From Marthasterias glacialis (taxonomy: Eukaryota; Echinodermata; Asteroidea; Forcipulatida; Asteriidae): a stretch of DNA of 64,000 bases. The stretch covers positions 1,984,001 through 2,048,000 of the forward strand of contig OU452224.1 in assembly GCA_911728455.2 (NCBI GenBank). Reading direction: 5' to 3'. A program made the translations under genes and the position numbers. Shown here one piece after another: positions 1-13,622 of this stretch. Within the stretch, counting starts at the first letter, position 1. Every line of letters starts with the position of its first letter. The notes under the pieces are model-generated. The model did no database searches, was not told where the DNA came from, and was given only the letters and a program-made list of their open reading frames with translations.

Positions 1-1332
1 TCACCTCATTACATGGAAAATGGTATACATCTATAGGTTTACATCAATGATCGATCACCGATTCACATGATTTGATATCGGTTTATCAACAGATGTTGCA
101 GCAATTTGCCCAACAATAAAAGCACAACAGCTTCCTATTGCATACAATGAAATAAAGAATTTTGCCTATACGCGTTGTAAGAACAAAAAGACATAAGTTG
201 AGAGTGACGTTTGATAATGTCAACCGAGTCTATGATTCTAAGTAGCTGAGGCGAAAACTAATCCAAGCTTTGCACCTCCGTAAAAACAACACATTTCGAA
301 ATAAACGCAAATTATGAAATGTAGCCTTCAGACAGCAATGTTTGTAAGCGATGGATCCGAATCGACCGGGGTTATGGTGTATTATCATAGCCTCGAAAAC
401 AGAAAGCCATGGACACGTGTGTTCCAATTGACCTCAAGGTCCTGGCTTGATGAAAAGGTAATATTCTCCTGGAAATTACTCAAAGAACCCAAGACTGTTT
501 CTCCATTGATAGCAAGGACTTCACACAAAACCCAAATTGCCGATTGCACAATGACAGTATAGCTTTTGTTGAATTTCTAATTTGATTCGTTTCATTTAAT
601 TTTTATTTTGTAGGTCACGAAGTATGCAAGTCAGTGAAATATGAAATAGCGAGTTACCGGTAATCAAACCTTGTATAGCTTTAATATCTTTCCATTTCAT
701 ATTCCAATAATTTTTTCGTTTTTAAAAGAACAAGTGGTGAAGTTCCCTATTCGATCTAAATGGTGCTTGTGATGGCAAAATGAAAATAATCCAGTGGCAA
801 AAGGATAGGCTCTATAGCATTTATACAAATTAAAGTTTCGGCCATAATTATTAATATGCCAAGATAAGCATAAAGGCACGTACAATGTTTACAACTGTAA
901 ATGAGATTAGGATAGCCATTTGATTGCGCAAAGTTATACTGCCCTTTATAAAATGGAACCAGACATTTAAAATCTGCAATTTTATGATGGTTTAATTAAG
1001 AAGAAAAAATCGTAGACAATCTACTATATGGCTTTAAAACCACTCAGTTAGCTTCAAATTCACTTTGCTTCGACTACACTTATCATATTTCAATGTCAAA
1101 TAAAAAAAACTTGAGGGAACAAACAACCAAACAAATAAATAGAAACTAAGAGTATATCCAGGCTAAGTCTACAGTTTCAGGGTTCCATCAATAGACGTAA
1201 AACCGCCCGATGTGTTATTAGTTGATTTTACGTAGAGGCCACGCGCCGCTGCCACGAGGCCAACCGTAAGCAACGCTTCCGAGCCCCATGAGGCTTTCAT
1301 CGCTTATTTGGGTCGAGGCCATTTCGGACGGG

Positions 1333-1465
1333 AGGTTTTGACCTGGTTCAAAACTATATTTCTGATGGGTTTCAATTTGTGATAATTAATCCCACCTTGT
1401 ATCATTGAACTTGACGTTTTGGGAGTTGAACCTTGGGTCAAGTTTTGACCCGGTCATTACCACCT
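1333..1465. repeat. Repeat with several TGACC/GGTCA sites
   Basis: It contains TTTTGACCTGG and the inverted pair GGGTCA-N5-TGACCC (1435-1451). It follows a CpG-richer patch (1230-1330). Probably an old dispersed element. Confidence 0.35.
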
Positions 1466-4400
1466 CTTGTGATGTTTTTATGGAGCAGGGACCGAGAGGA
1501 CAGGTCGCCAAGAGACTGAGGACCGGAAGTGTTTAACTGTTGATTGCGATACACAACAACGCGGTCAAGAGGCAATTCAACCATGGTTGCTCAATGGAAG
1601 TTATAACACCTCCAGACAAACTTATTGAATTGAAGTATGAATGAAATGAAAACCCTTTATTTGGGTTTATTCACCATGAATCATTGGCAGTAAAGACGCA
1701 TGTTGTGTCACCTTTTACCACTGAGGCTTATAGAATACTAATAGGCCTATAAGTATTGTAGAAAATACATTCGACCCATTAGGCGCGAAATGTTGTGTTA
1801 CAGCATTCAGAAGACAGGACGGAGTTAAAGCATGGGAGGTAAGAACATCCAGGGTCAAAGGAATATTCGGCACTGATTTACGTGAAATAGGTGTGGTGAA
1901 ATGCTATGGAATTATATAAAATTATGAATTATGAATTATGAATTAGCCTTTCCTCAGGCTGGGGTTCAGCTCCAGCTTCTGCTTCAGCTTCCAAATGCCT
2001 GGAAGTGGCAAATTAACCAATGGCCGGAGCAGGGTCCGAAGTTTTGAACCAATATCGGTGGTCAGGAATAAACCCGTCACCTGCACAGATAGGATAGAAT
2101 GTATCACTAAATCTTGATTTCTTATAATGTTGACTCTGCAACCGCGAGAGTTGTTTAATTTTGAGTTAGCTATAGGGGCATACCAACAAAATTGGTCCAT
2201 TATAAACCAAAATTCCCATGAGGTCAAATAATTTACAGAGTCCTATTCAAAAGAGCGCCATTAAGTCTTTCCTGTATATTTTAGAGTAAAACTGCACGAC
2301 CCTGACCTCCTCTTTGGTCAAGTTGTCAGCAAGATGGTCATCTATTAACGGGGTAAAGTCATCAGACATCAAGCTGTCAGGATCGAGACTGATAGAGGTC
2401 ATAAAAGTAACCCCTAAATATTAAACTGCAAACTGATTTCAAATATATTTTACGCGATCGCCTTTTCTTTTTAAGATTCTGTTATGATGAAATCGTTACT
2501 TATGAAACATCACATTTTAATTACTGGAAACTTATACCAAATCCTCAAACAGATGTTTTGGCGTTACGTGTACAACATGTAATATTTCGTAGGACATGCG
2601 GTGGTTCTGAGAACAGCCAGTTCGTAATTTTGAACTTGTACTCAAGCTGTCTCTTTTATTTTATTTTGGTCCCCTTTTAGATTATGCGTTTAGATTGTGT
2701 GTATTGTAAGTCTTAAAGTATATCTTGCTTGGGATTCTTAACAAAATAAGCGAATGGGCATCAGTTGTGTTGTAAATTACGTCAAATTTTCAGACAAAAA
2801 ATGAAAAATAAATAAAAACAGAGTTTAAGCTTAAACTTTGGAAAGGTACCCTGCCCACATTTTTAAAAAGGCCTATGCCTATTAAAAAAAACCGGCCGTT
2901 TTTCTCAAACTTGAAAAAACATACTACACCTTCTTGAATGAGACATTGAAAAGGGTAAAATCTTAGCAGTATTTAGGGAAAGACATTAGGCTTGTATGGT
3001 GAATCATTACAACTATGCTTTCGCTAAAGCCGTAAAATTGATCTGGAAGCTGTTAGTGCTTATTATTCAGGGACAGTGACGCATGTTTCGAAGAAACTTA
3101 ACTTCGCGAGGGTGCCAGCACTTATTAGTAAAACAAACTATAAATAAGTCTCATAGATTAATCGCTAACGCCTGCGAATTTTCTTAACTTATCTGTAGGT
3201 CTGGGATAGACAATTGTCAGACAAAATAAGTTCTTTAGTTATCAATCATAAAACTTGGCATTAATAGTTTGCACTGTTCGTCAGCCACAGAATGTATTCC
3301 TCTGAAATATTGTCACTTCGGAAGAATATTGGGTTTGACTCCCTTGTCTTTAAATTGCCAGGCATTTTTTTCCATTAAATTATGGATTTTTAAGAGTTTG
3401 TTTTTGTTTTCTTTTTTTTAACATGGACATAAACTAGGGGTTTCGGGTTAATAATTAGCGTTTATACTTCTGTGCAGACCAGTCGATTATCGTTCATCTG
3501 AGCTACTGCCACTGGTATGGTGCCCTGCTGTACAGGAGCAATTGAAGATCAGGGAAGAAATGGGAAATGTTTAACTGTGTTTCACTATAGTTTATATGAT
3601 GTCTCTTTGGAGCCACCGTACCCATCCTCTCTCAGACAGTACACCATTATGATACTTGAACGGGTACTATCTCAAACTTGAGAGGCGGGATCATCAATGT
3701 TTTATTGCATTGGAACATGATGAATATATCGTGATGTTCTTCCAGAGCCACCGTATCCAATCACTTGTAATTGTCAATGAGATGAGGGGAATGCTAGTTT
3801 AAAGAGATATCTAGACTTCAGAGTCCATTATTGTATCAACATAAAGTCTGTCATCCATGAGCTTTGAATGCGATTGTCACTGAGTACCAATAATTTCTCC
3901 TCTCAGTATTTTCCCCGGCCCGATTGTCGACATCAGAGCAAGCGACTGTGCAATTGTAATCGCAGTCGCTGGGGCGCCTACCCGCTAAGACAGACGCGCC
4001 ACCACGCCTACTCTACAGCCTTGATCCAAACCCTGGCATGAATTCATACCACACAAACTATCTCTTGATTTCATTATATTGATGACATAATTGTTTTGTT
4101 TGCAACTCTAGTTTTTTTCTCTCTCTCTGAACACGTGGCATCATTAATACATTCAGGGTCGTTGTGAGTGAGCAATACAAATGTCCGACTGCCACTATCA
4201 ATGTGCTTTATTTTTTTGTTTCGGGAGTAAGCTGCGGGAAGAAGCTACAACATCAGACTAGCATGCCCTTCGAACAGCAGACTGTTAGCTCCGTAGACGC
4301 CACTCGTAATGTACATGATCCTCCACAAAATATCAAAAATAGAATACCTTAATTACCTTTCAGACCAACTCAAATAAATTGTGCATGTGTCATAATTATT

Positions 4401-4619
4401 CAAGGATACATTATTATCTATTTTCTCCCAAATTTTCTTTTGTAATGTGATCGAGTGGGCGAACATAAACCAGGTGCAACGTAACCTTCATTTTACTTGA
4501 TAGACCGAATATGCTCCATTTATTACGAAGTTTTAAGGCCTGGGATTGTAAACCGGGCCTAGAGTTAAAGTGGAAATCATGCAGTGCATTCGACACGTTT
4601 TACTCTTAATGATAAGTAT

Positions 4620-4650
4620 ATACATAGATATATATATACATATATATAAA
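4620..4650. repeat. TA-rich microsatellite
   Basis: TATATACATA-type repeat. A similar tract is at 15010-15050. Confidence 0.7.
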
Positions 4651-6214
4651 TGTACGAATCAATAAACTTGGCTGCAAAAATCTACATACAAAGCTTAAAT
4701 CTATGTCTTTTTTTCTATAACCAGCACAGGACACAGACAAAAGTAGTCTGCAGTGCATTAGCGCAGTGGTTCTTGTATGGCTAAAAAAAATAAACGCTGC
4801 GATCGTTTTCGCTGTGTTCCCCGCAACCTGTACTAAAATTTTCCAGTCATTTCGTTGGACCTTTTTATATTGAATAAAACACCAATAGTGGTGTACGTCG
4901 TTTCTTTTGTCGCACGTTAATATGTTCAAGTCTTTTTAGCTGTTACATTTTGATAGTTACTGCGAGCATACGTATTGCTCCTTTGCAGAGGTTAAAAACT
5001 TCGTAAAACTACAATTGGCCAGGATGGTGCCAAAGATGGTATTGCACATCCTTGGAATGATATTGGGTTTCAGGCCATTTCCAAACTAGCGGCTGCGGCT
5101 GGATCATCCAAACTTGCGTTAAGCATGGGCTGCCCTTAGCAACAGCCCCAGCTGAACACTGTCTTAGGCCTGTACTAATGATTCAAATTTGCAGCTTGGT
5201 TCCTCCATTTTGAGTTGTGTACTTACATCACACATTACTACCCGGAATATGCACCACGGGCTTCAAAATAGTAAACGTTGGCTAAGCCAGAGCCACAGCC
5301 AAATCCAAACTCTTCAGTTGAGCCCCAATATTATTTTAGAGTGCTATATCGCATGGGTGACCATCCCCAAGATACCAGAGATTTAGGGGATTTGGCAAAT
5401 ATGGCGCCAATTGCCGTTTTTCTTACAATGGAAACAAAAATCGACTGCATCTTTTACAGTGTTTTCGAAAAACCGGTTGCATTCAGCATCACTGCACCGT
5501 GACAGCCATGGGCTCCAGGAGCAACGCACCGTGAAGCGTGGCCACAAAACTGCCGGGGAGGGGCTTGTTAACGCCTCAGTAACATGCAAGAGGCGACATC
5601 GGCACGGAGAAGGTACGCGGGGCTGACGGTACGCTAAGCCGACCGGCTCGTTATGCCCCGAGGCGGTCTGTCGCCTCTAGGGTGTCTGACACCAGGTGGT
5701 TTAGTTACCATGTGAGTCTTACCACTGTGGTTTGACAATTTGTTGAATCTATCCACGTGGTTGTGGTTAGGAAAGAGCAAAGTGTGAAGATGATTCCTAA
5801 TTCGTTGTCTTGTTAAGTAATATAAGTTTTCTTGTAGAATATGCAAACTATTTAAAGAGAAGTTGAAGACATAGCCTTCCTTTTCTCTTCTCCCTTTTTG
5901 AGAAAAAGTTTTGAAGTGGCCATTACCTTCGAGTTTCTTGGATCAGAGTAGAACTGTACCAAACAAACCCAATCCTTGCTCAACGTCAACCACTCTGGAG
6001 AAAGAAACAAAATAACGTAGTGTGTCAAATTTGTTCGTGTATATACGAAATTGTCATCTCAGAACTTTCGTGAACTACCACCTTAGTTTTTTGTCAAACC
6101 GGTGCTGGGAGAATAAATAGTCTGGTGCCCTTTGTAAAATGAGAAGCAACGTTGATGTTCGCTATCGCAAGATAGGAAAGGTGACAAAAAGGCGGGAGCA
6201 GCCTGATTCCAAGA

Positions 6215-6335
6215 GAGTCCGAATTAGTGGCTTCGACATCGGCTACGGCCGGAACGCCGAAAAGTCCTGTTCTTCACCGATGTCGTTTGCAGCTAACGAC
6301 CATAGCCGTAGCCGAAGTCACTCTTGACTCGGAGG
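6215..6335. repeat. Dispersed palindromic repeat, copy 1
   Basis: CATCGGCTACGGCCGGAACG and CATAGCCGTAGCCGAAGTCA form inverted arms around a short core. A related copy lies at 15069-15138. Confidence 0.65.
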
Positions 6336-6853
6336 CGGCATCAATAATTACTCTACACAGGGGTTGGTGGGGTCATTAAAAGACAAAATCTAAAACAAAA
6401 TGTAATTAGTTTTCCCATGAGGAAAGTCTACTCATACAAATTGCCCGTTCCTTTGAACCATAGAATGAAGACTATATATATCCCCTCAGTATAGTTTCTC
6501 ATTTCTTCTTCATGATAATAAGCGCATCTAATTATACATATGCATTCTAGTGTTTCTTTCTAATTTATTATCACTATTATTAAAACAAGATTATTTTGGT
6601 TAGTTTGTATTTAGTTTTTTTTTAGATTGCGTGCATCATTCCCAGAACAACGCGCTATACTTCTCCGCGCAAGATACTTGATACTCGATATGACTCGATA
6701 CTCGATAAACTGTCCAACATATTATAAAGTGTCAAAAAAGCATAGCGTGATTATATTTTTCAAAAAAGGTTTCATTCTAGTGGGATTCGAACCAACGTTC
6801 ATACGCGATCATACTATAAAAGAACTTGAATGAATGTTCCAAAAGCCAATGCC

Positions 6854-7183
6854 GTATACTACGGAGCTCTAGAGCTGGAGTGCCATACCACTTATCTACA
6901 ATGAGAAACTTGTCTTGCCAAATCGACTCACTAAAACTAAGATGTCGACTTGTCCTGATACTGATCTCGCCACGTCGACTTGCTGAACTAAAATGTCGAC
7001 TCGTCCCAATACTAATCGCGGCAATCCACCTACTAAAACTAAGATGTCGACTTGTCCTGATATCGATCTCGCCAAGACGACTTACTGAAACTGAGATGGT
7101 AAGTCGACCTCTTACAGGTTCAGTGAGTCGACTCGTTATCTGAATAAGTGGTATGGCACTTCTGGAGCTTCGTAGTATATACT
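6854..7183. mobile_element. Terminal-inverted-repeat element with an internal tandem array
   Basis: The left end (6854-6896, with AGTGCCATACCACTTAT-type sequence) is mirrored by 7145-7183. Between them are about 3.5 units of 50-53 bp, starting near 6923, 6975, 7025 and 7078, each built on TCGACTYRCT, CTAAAACTAAGATG and TCGACTTGTCC. No transposase is encoded. It resembles a nonautonomous element whose core has been amplified. Confidence 0.8.
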
Positions 7184-7929
7184 AAGTTGCACTCATACTT
7201 ACTTGTTGACGTCCAGTTCAGATGTTTGCACTTACAAATCAATGTCTCGTGAATGTGGTTTTTGTAGGTTTTAGAACTTGTGTGTGTTTGTCTTTTTACC
7301 TCTGAAGATTCAGACACCTGCACAAAAAGCATTGAAACTCTTAAAATAACTTACGACGCTAGGGTTTGAAATTTGATGCAGAAACTTCCTTATGAATTAA
7401 TTAAACGTTTAGCTGGTGTAGTTTTTAAAATAATTAATACCCTAACCAAAAAGGAGAAACAAGAAACAGAATCCATTAGGCTTAAGAGACAACCGTCTTT
7501 ATACCAGCAAGGGCATGCACGTTGGCTTCCCTGCCTTTATGGACCCCGATTTGAATCCCGGTACAGACCGGTAGCTGAAATTTCTTCATAGCTTTTCTTG
7601 ACACTGTATCTTTAGATCAGGCCTACAGGTTACAGTGCAGGGCACTTTTGAGGGTTCCTTAGTTTCATTATCAGACAGAATTTTTAATAACAATAATGAT
7701 AGTAACAACAGAGGTAGTTTCTTGATAAATGTGTCTATGCTATTCAACTTTGGAACAGTTTTAGTACAAGGAGTTACAGACTGAGGAACATTTGTAGTTT
7801 CTTCATTTGTACTCTTGCATTGGGTATATTATAAACAATTATCACTTTAAACTTGTTCCGTACGAAAACAGATAATATATCACTGTATACTAATGGAATT
7901 CCCATATTGAACGAGGGGGAGATATACAA

Positions 7930-8160
7930 GCAACTCTGGTGGGAATCAGACCCACGGCCCTCCACATTTAAGAGTAGATATCTGAATTGAGTTTGTTTGG
8001 TTGTTGGAGCTAGGTTAACTTGATTATACGGTACTTTAGCAGTAATGTGGAACCTTAGAGATCCAGATGACTTAACTTTGTCACCGGGCAAGCTTGTTGT
8101 TGCCTTGGTCAAGATATCTGCTCTTAAATGCACTAGTCGTGGGTTCGACTCCTATCCTAC
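7930..8160. repeat. Inverted pair of tRNA-derived SINE-like fragments
   Basis: 7930-7983 (minus) and 8113-8160 (plus) share GATATCTRCTCTTAAATG and a GTGGGTYYGAYTCC box. On the plus copy GGTTCGACTCC (8142-8152) is a perfect pol III B-box. Both lie in a nest of similar fragments (GGGATTCGAACC at 6782-6793, GATTTGAATCCCGG near 7550). Confidence 0.6.
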
Positions 8161-8199
8161 GTTCCTGTAGATTCGGAAAGAATGGGAGTAAAAACATAT

Positions 8200-10300
8200 T
8201 ATCTTGTAATCTCAATGAAGAGATACAAGAACGGATATTTCCAAGATGTTACAGAAAGCCCTGTCTAAAAATATAAAAGTTTTGTGGGGAATAAAGACAC
8301 GCCTTTTATTAGTTAATTGGAGAACAAAGACGATGACGCCAACTCGGCCCAAGGACGAGGTCACTTTAAGCACCAAATGCGCGCCAAAACTAACAACTTC
8401 CCTTGTCGTCTGCGGCAAACCTTGAACCCGAGGTGCTTCGTATCCTCTTCTATGGCCTGGTAATTCCACAGGCGTCTAAGTCAGTAACAGATGCTACATA
8501 TACTTGTGTCAAAGACCTCTAAATAGAACATTGGGAGTTCTCATCGCCAGTATCTGCAAAAATATTGATCGAAGAACAAACAGCTAGTAACCAGATTAAG
8601 TGCATTCAAAATGAGCACTTTAGTTCCACAAGATACATTTTCTTAACAGTATCTTAATATCCAAGAGAAAATTGTGCAATTCAAATGTGAACGTTCTTTC
8701 TTTGAGATTGTCCTGAAACTGCCTTGCCTGCAATTTGCCTTGTGTGACGTAGCCTTTAAGCAGCGGTCATATTGGACTTTTGGGCCACCTCAAAATATAG
8801 TCAAGGCTTATGTTTCATCTCAGTAATGTCAGCCATGTTGATTCCACGAGTAAGATGCTGAAGACTGTGATGCATCTCAATCTTCGATCAAGTTAGACCT
8901 CAACGTGATACTTTGTATAATTAACTCTTCTTGGCATTTCAGTTCCTTTGACAAACTATATTTATATCAACTCGTCACTGCATGACGTATATGCAAAATG
9001 CACCCTTCAAAATAATCATGTTTCATGAATATTTCCTTCGATATGTCTGCTTCGGCTAATGGGCAATTTCCAAGGATCCTTGGACTGGCCTGGCTTGGTA
9101 ACCGCAGGGATGCCTCTACCCACTAAAAGAATATAAAAAAATACCTGAAAAGTAGTCTCAACCGGCAGGAGCGCCATGGGCGAGGTTTTCAAATACACTG
9201 GTGAAGTGCCCCTGAGGTAAATACAATTCAATACGATGCATTATTCATGAAGGTTATGCCCTCGCTTAGAATGATGCATATTAATTAACAAATGGCGGGA
9301 AATGGCTACAATCTACTCGTCCTCATTGTCTTCGGGTCAGAAATCTGCCAACAGCTTCCAAGGCGCTCGAGGTGAAAATATCATTACGTTGTGTAGTTGT
9401 CCTTCAGGGTTTGGCGTCAATCGATGACTTGCTGTAGTTTATACGAGGCAGTAACCGAGTGATATAATCATCAAACCATAACATGGTCATTCATCAATGT
9501 GGACAGTAAAAGATTGGGCCTATGTGTGAAGGCGAATTCAAATCCATGAGCCCTTTGTTCTGATTGGAAATTAAACAAACAATGCAAAACCTATCACAAA
9601 TCAGTGTTAATCAATAAGAAAAAACCCTCGTTTGTATGAACTAGAGCCATGACAAAGCCACCAAGCCTACACCCTTTGTCTTTTGCATTAACAATGTGAA
9701 GGAAAACTGCGCGAGAAACACAAACATAAATTCTTATTCTGAATAAAAAATGTTTCTGTTCTTAACATTCATAAAATATAATAGGAAGAGGTAGCTCTAT
9801 GTAAATGATAAGGCTTGTATTACTTTATTGCAAATTGTTTCAAGGTTTGGGTGTTGTGGAGTGTTTCGCCTTGGTATGGATGACAAACTAAATAGATTAT
9901 ACCTATCAGAAGACCGACTCAGTTTCAGGGGCTGTCATGATTTATGAACATAAAGCCAGAATTTAAATCAAATCAACTGCTCTAGTTTTGTTTTCTAAAT
10001 AGATTATAAACTGGTTTCATAAAAAAAGCAATATTCACTGAACCAAATAAAAGAAGAAGTGTGAACTGTGTCTTTGTGTAACTGACTGACATTCTATATT
10101 GCGCTGCTTTTCTCCCAAACAAGTTTACGTGTGAAAGGAACGGTGGTTTCAGAAGAAAAAAGAAAGGGGAAAAACGTTGGCCGCTTTTGTCTACAAAATA
10201 AATTGTTTCTGGCTCATGAAGGTAAACCACAAGGAGCGGAGACAATGGTTGTTATTATTGTATTAAGGGGAGCGGGGTAAAGTATAGAGCTTTGTAAAGT
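8200..10300. other. Flank; nothing recognised
   Basis: No frame, repeat or RNA gene that I can support. Confidence 0.4.
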
Positions 10301-10321
10301 TTATACACAGTATAATGTGTT

Positions 10322-10684
10322 TAAAGGCCGAGTATACCTTTGGTATTTGGAACCGTACGTTTGTTTTAATCCAATATAATTGTAGATACCATAAAACAAA
10401 CCTCTGAAAATCTGGAGCGGTTATTTCCCCGCAGAAGGGTCCTTCAATGCTGAAACTGCATGTTTTTCATTACGTGGAAAAGGCTTCATGCCTGAAGCCT
10501 TTCTTAGATTCAAATATTTAAGCTAGATATTACCTCTTTCTCAAAGACTGTATACGTTACTTCAAAGGGAGCCGTTTCTCACAATGTTTTATACCGTCAA
10601 CAGCTCGTCGCTGCTCCTTACCAAGTAAGTTTTTGTGGTCATTTATTTTTGGAGTAATTACCAAAAGTGTCCCCTGCCTGTAAA
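10322..10684. mobile_element. Starfish-type MITE-like element
   Basis: The ends TAAAGGC...CCTTTGGTATT and AATTACCAAAAGTG...GCCTGTA are imperfect inverted repeats. The interior, with GGGAGCCGTTTCTCACAATG and TCAACAGCTC, closely matches an element I recall as abundant in starfish transcripts and genomes. An internal hairpin pairs AAAGGCTTCA (10479-10488) with TGAAGCCTTT (10493-10502). Confidence 0.65.
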
Positions 10685-10859
10685 CAATACGTTTGTATTC
10701 ATTTCCAGGGTTCGAGAGATTGCTGGAACAACCTCCACAGGAACAAGATCGACGTACAACCTTGTACCCTTTTGATGATTGATCCCCGAGGTCCTCATTT
10801 TGAGGGCCCGTGACTAGAATATAAACTACTCGCTCAAATATGACTACTCTTTCCACGAA

Positions 10860-10877
10860 AGGTCACATAAGAGGTCA
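10860..10877 (+). promoter_or_regulatory. AGGTCA direct repeat with six-base spacer
   Basis: AGGTCA at 10860-10865 and 10872-10877. The DR6 spacing is less common for receptor dimers, and it is far from the NR0B promoter. Confidence 0.2.
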
Positions 10878-10899
10878 CATTCACGACTCAATTATTAGT

Positions 10900-12650
10900 T
10901 AATGAGATTAATCTTAACTTATTGTCTAAAAATGTACACTTCCTCTACTTTTAAGCCATTTAAAATCATGATTGATAAGAGCAAGAGGGTGAATAGATTT
11001 CGATCCCAGGTTTTACATTACTGGGTAGGATGTCTGTCTTTCTACTATTCTAGGAATAATCCAGTCCAGACTTTTAAGTTGATATTTTAAGACATGGTTG
11101 GGTTTAGGTCGTGAAATAGTTCTGTCCGGAATGCTGTCAATATCGCCCAAATAAACGACTGAATCTGAGCATGTCGTTTTTCTTACTTAAAGTAAAAAAA
11201 GCCGGCTAATACAACTCAAAATGCTAGAGCCGGATGGTAGTTCCAGCAACCAATGTTTTAAAAACTCCATTAAAACTGCTGGTGTTCAACTAATGGCCTT
11301 TTTGTGGCAAACATGATCCGATTAGATATTACATTTGATATGTTAAAACTAAATAAGTTAGACATACACATCCTTTTCATTTGATTGGTGGAACATGCAT
11401 CACGTGACATTTACTTTTACTCCCATCCGCATCGGCGATCAAAAGTCTTATTCGCCCACGGGGGAATAGTATTTCCCATCCATTCAACAGTTAAGATCAT
11501 CCTTATTCCCAATGTTTTTGAGTAGTAGTAGAGCGCTGCTGTTAAAACAAAGGAGCACCTGTGCAAAAGGTTGTGATCTGATCGGTATTAATTATTTGCA
11601 CTGTTGTCAACCAAACACACAAATCAAAATGATGTTAAACTTATTTTCAAAATACATCAAATGACAAGGATCTGTATGTAAGTTTTATAAAGCAAATATT
11701 GAGTTCTTTAATGGGCTAAATATGGGAACAAAATTATCGCTCTGTTCGCTTCGTGAAACGGAGCAGTCCAAATTTTGACCTTGCGATAATATTCCTCCCA
11801 TTCCACTCTGAGCCACTCAATTTTTTTGTAAAATATAAGAGATCCGCTCCTCACTAACCCTTCTTTGCGTGCATCTTTGAGTCGCTGGTTATTTAAATTT
11901 TGTATGAAGCTACAATAATTATTGCATTCACCAATCGCACATTTTGATCTCAGCGTTCCACAACTGTATTGAGTAGGGAGAATTAATTCTCTATCAGTGT
12001 ATTTTCGATTTTAAGTCTGAACGATGGCTTGGATTAAAGTTGTTTCTGGTACACCAGAGATATTCTCGCCAAATACTAATCTAACTATCCAAGCCAATTA
12101 TAGCTGCCCTTGTTCATGTTTTATTTAAGTAAAATAAATATTTACATTTCATTGGCACTGCTCTTATCATAAAGAGACCAGAAAGGTGGAGTCAGTGACT
12201 ATTGATGATCTTATCATGGTGCAAGGAACGCCACCGTGAAGGTCAATATGAATTCATCATATCATATGATTTTCACCTTCCGCTGTGGCCGAGGTTAGTA
12301 ACCCAAGACTGGACAAGTCATGATGAAGAGATTCCTTTCTCGTGGTTATACTTGGATTATTTTGATGAGTCATTTTTCACACCAACCAGTACACAACTCT
12401 GATGACTGCTGATTCTTGATGCGTCATCTCGTATCTTTGGCGAGCGAAAGAGGCCAGTGGTCATGGGTGTGTCTGTGGCTGAATGACCCAAACGGGGTGC
12501 AGCTTGTTCCCCAGGGCTAATCTGATGAACACGGTCCGGACACCCGGTCCGTTGGTGGGATTCGTAAAGCATTATCCTCATCACTCATCATATTGTCGAT
12601 TGGTGAATTTGGGAAGGGAGTTTATCTCCATATATCAATAAAGGAGGGTC
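10900..12650. other. Flank; nothing recognised
   Basis: AT-rich, with no supported feature. Confidence 0.4.
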
Positions 12651-12666
12651 AGGTTGACGTATAGTG

Positions 12667-12900
12667 CTGCTTCCCAGGTCTTTCACTGCAGTGGACCCAG
12701 GTTCAAATCCATGCTCAGAGTGGAACCTGATGACTGATGTGACGATTGGGATTGCAGTCACCACTGAATACCTGGGTTTCCTTTTAGCTTCTCCCCTTAA
12801 CTGCACCTGTAGTGATAGTCCCGTATTCGGTCTTCGCCCAGCCAAGCTTTCTTGGCTTTATACCATCTTGTTTTGTGTACTCACTTGTGAAACTGAATAA
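12667..12900 (+). repeat. SINE-like element
   Basis: CAGTGGACCCAGGTTCAAATCC followed by CCTGGGTTTCCTTTTAGCTTC and an AT-rich tail has the look of a tRNA-headed SINE of invertebrate deuterostomes. Frames on both strands here are not genes. Confidence 0.5.
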
Positions 12901-13456
12901 ATTACAATTAAGACTTGGTTTTGAATACAGGATCTAAATGGGATCATCTGTAAAGTGATGAAATGGTATCAATGAGTTGGTCCACCACTGCTGCTTTTTT
13001 AAAAACCATCACATTTTGTTTGTAATCTGCACACTTTATACATAGGGCCTATTCAATGTTTCGTGAAATCTCGAAAAGAATTGCGGTTTTGATTTGATTA
13101 ATTAAACTGGTCTTTGGTTCGCAACAGCTTCTTAGCCTACCACATGGCATCTTTATATTAATATACTGAAATAAAGTCTTAATAATTCATTCTTAATTCC
13201 AGTTTCGAGACCACAGGCATATCAGCATAATCATGTGTTATTGGCGATGAAACATGAATGTCCCATTCAATAATAGCAGACATCAAACAAGGTTAACGAG
13301 GGCTGAGACCATTGAATTCGATCGTATATCAACTACTCGAGGTCATTCTCAGAGCATCGATATTAATTGTTAAGAGCAGCTGGCGCTGTCTTGGCTGAGA
13401 CATTGTTTTTCTTAGCAGGCTCCGATGCCACAGCCCACTGCTACGCCTAGCCACTG

Positions 13457-13622
13457 CTCTCGAATCGGATGCAAATTTATTCTAATGATATCATAAACTT
13501 TCGACCAATCACCACTCATTCTTAGTCATCACGCACAGTCGGGTAAAACTCGAATGCAAATTGTACGACGTCAGTATTGCTTTCGACTAATCACTACTTT
13601 ACTGTGGTTAGCTGTCTAGAAT
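13457..13622. repeat. Diverged direct repeat with paired octamers
   Basis: Two units share CTCGAAT, ATGCAAAT (13469-13476 and 13554-13561) and TTTCGACYAATCACYACT. The octamer is a POU-factor site. Confidence 0.55.

Larger units (their letters stand above)
1..6200. other. Flank without recognised gene
   Basis: AT-rich with repeat fragments: two diverged direct copies around GAGCCACCGTAYCCAATC-like sequence (3599-3628 and 3732-3761) and a CpG-richer patch with GCCACAGCC-type repeats (5090-5700). Frames at 1943-2227 and 5278-5626 lack any recognised product. Confidence 0.35.

Noticed and set aside
8113..8160. Possible tRNA gene
   Set aside because: A B-box is present, but no cloverleaf or acceptor stem can be drawn. 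It fits a SINE fragment better.
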